Shown: piece by piece, positions 6,955-7,059 of the stretch
Numbering within the stretch: the stretch's first letter is position 1
How the letters are laid out: every line of letters starts with the position of its first letter
DNA from: CAYLNH01 sp964384625
Lineage (GTDB): Bacteria; Verrucomicrobiota; Lentisphaeria; JABSQK01
DNA: 7,059 nucleotides
Assembly (NCBI GenBank): GCA_964384625.1
Contig: CAYLNH010000335.1
Coordinates: 1-7,059 of the forward strand
Direction: 5' to 3'
Position numbers and translations under genes: made by a program
The notes under the pieces: generated by a model
What the model saw: only the letters and a program-made list of their open reading frames with translations
What the model was told of the DNA's origin: nothing
The model's database searches: none

Positions 6955-7059
6955 TCATCCCTTCGTGTTGTGGCAAGAGCCGCACCACAGCGCCGGTCCA
7001 GCCGCCGGCGGGCTTGTGGGCGTATGCGATGTCTGTTGCCGGTTCGCGACTCGCTGGCC
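6955..7059 (-). CDS. C-terminal end of an upstream gene with a CXXCH heme-like motif (partial)
   Basis: The frame is open from the window edge to a TGA at 6955-6957, giving 34 residues that end PALWCGSCHNTKG. WCGSCH is a standard c-type heme attachment motif (two thioether Cys plus the proximal His), so the gene may encode a c-type cytochrome or multiheme protein whose last heme site is only five residues from its C-terminus. The Pro-rich stretch before it (TPTSPPAAGPA) looks like a linker. It points the same way as the four-gene cluster and ends 112 bases before it, so it could belong to the same transcript or be the preceding unit. The evidence is thin: 34 codons in GC-rich DNA can be open by chance, and the motif may be accidental. 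A second minus-strand frame is also open here. Confidence 0.4.
   Translation of the reverse strand, partial: GQRVANRQQTSHTPTSPPAAGPALWCGSCHNTKG

Noticed and set aside
6896..7059. Plus-strand frame open from an ATG to the window edge (54 codons)
   Set aside because: No recognisable motif or good ribosome site, and it opposes the frame with the WCGSCH ending. It cannot be excluded without more sequence.

Overview
This 7059-base, GC-rich window (about 60% or more by eye) reads almost entirely on the minus strand. It holds one tightly packed four-gene cluster, transcribed from right to left, plus the tail of another minus-strand gene at the right edge. The style of the proteins suggests Planctomycetota or a close relative. 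They include a very large two-FtsX-domain permease, a PQQ/BamB-like propeller opening with a YHGDFALTGV motif, and a family 4 glycosyltransferase with FYCENCMRD and FGGINVYLQQ motifs. The dyad-rich noncoding DNA at the left end fits too. This assignment rests on remembered family resemblance, not on a search.

Layout in transcription order: (i) 7059-6955, last 34 codons of an upstream gene ending in a WCGSCH heme-like motif; (ii) 6954-6843, a 112-base gap; (iii) 6842-5535, a 435-residue GT-B fold glycosyltransferase; (iv) 5542-4265, a 425-residue membrane-anchored or exported beta-propeller, overlapping the glycosyltransferase by 8 bases; (v) 4268-3600, a 222-residue LolD/MacB/YbbA-type ABC ATPase, overlapping the propeller gene by 4 bases (ATGA) and preceded by an ideal AGGAGG; (vi) 3554-201, a 1117-residue, about 10-TM permease starting 45 bases after the ATPase; (vii) 200-1, noncoding DNA with short inverted repeats.

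The ATPase and permease form a complete type VII (mechanotransmission-type) ABC unit. The two FtsX halves are joined in one chain, and two very large extracytoplasmic domains (about 465 and 230 residues) are present. Systems of this class usually extract lipids or lipoproteins from the inner membrane, or transmit force to periplasmic partners, rather than pumping solutes through a channel. The coupled BamB-like propeller is a candidate periplasmic partner and the glycosyltransferase a candidate maker or modifier of the cargo. Together they look like an uncharacterised envelope-biogenesis module, but the substrate is not visible in the sequence.

No tRNA, rRNA, CRISPR array, insertion sequence or defence gene was recognised. 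The many long plus-strand open frames are antisense shadows of the GC-rich genes.
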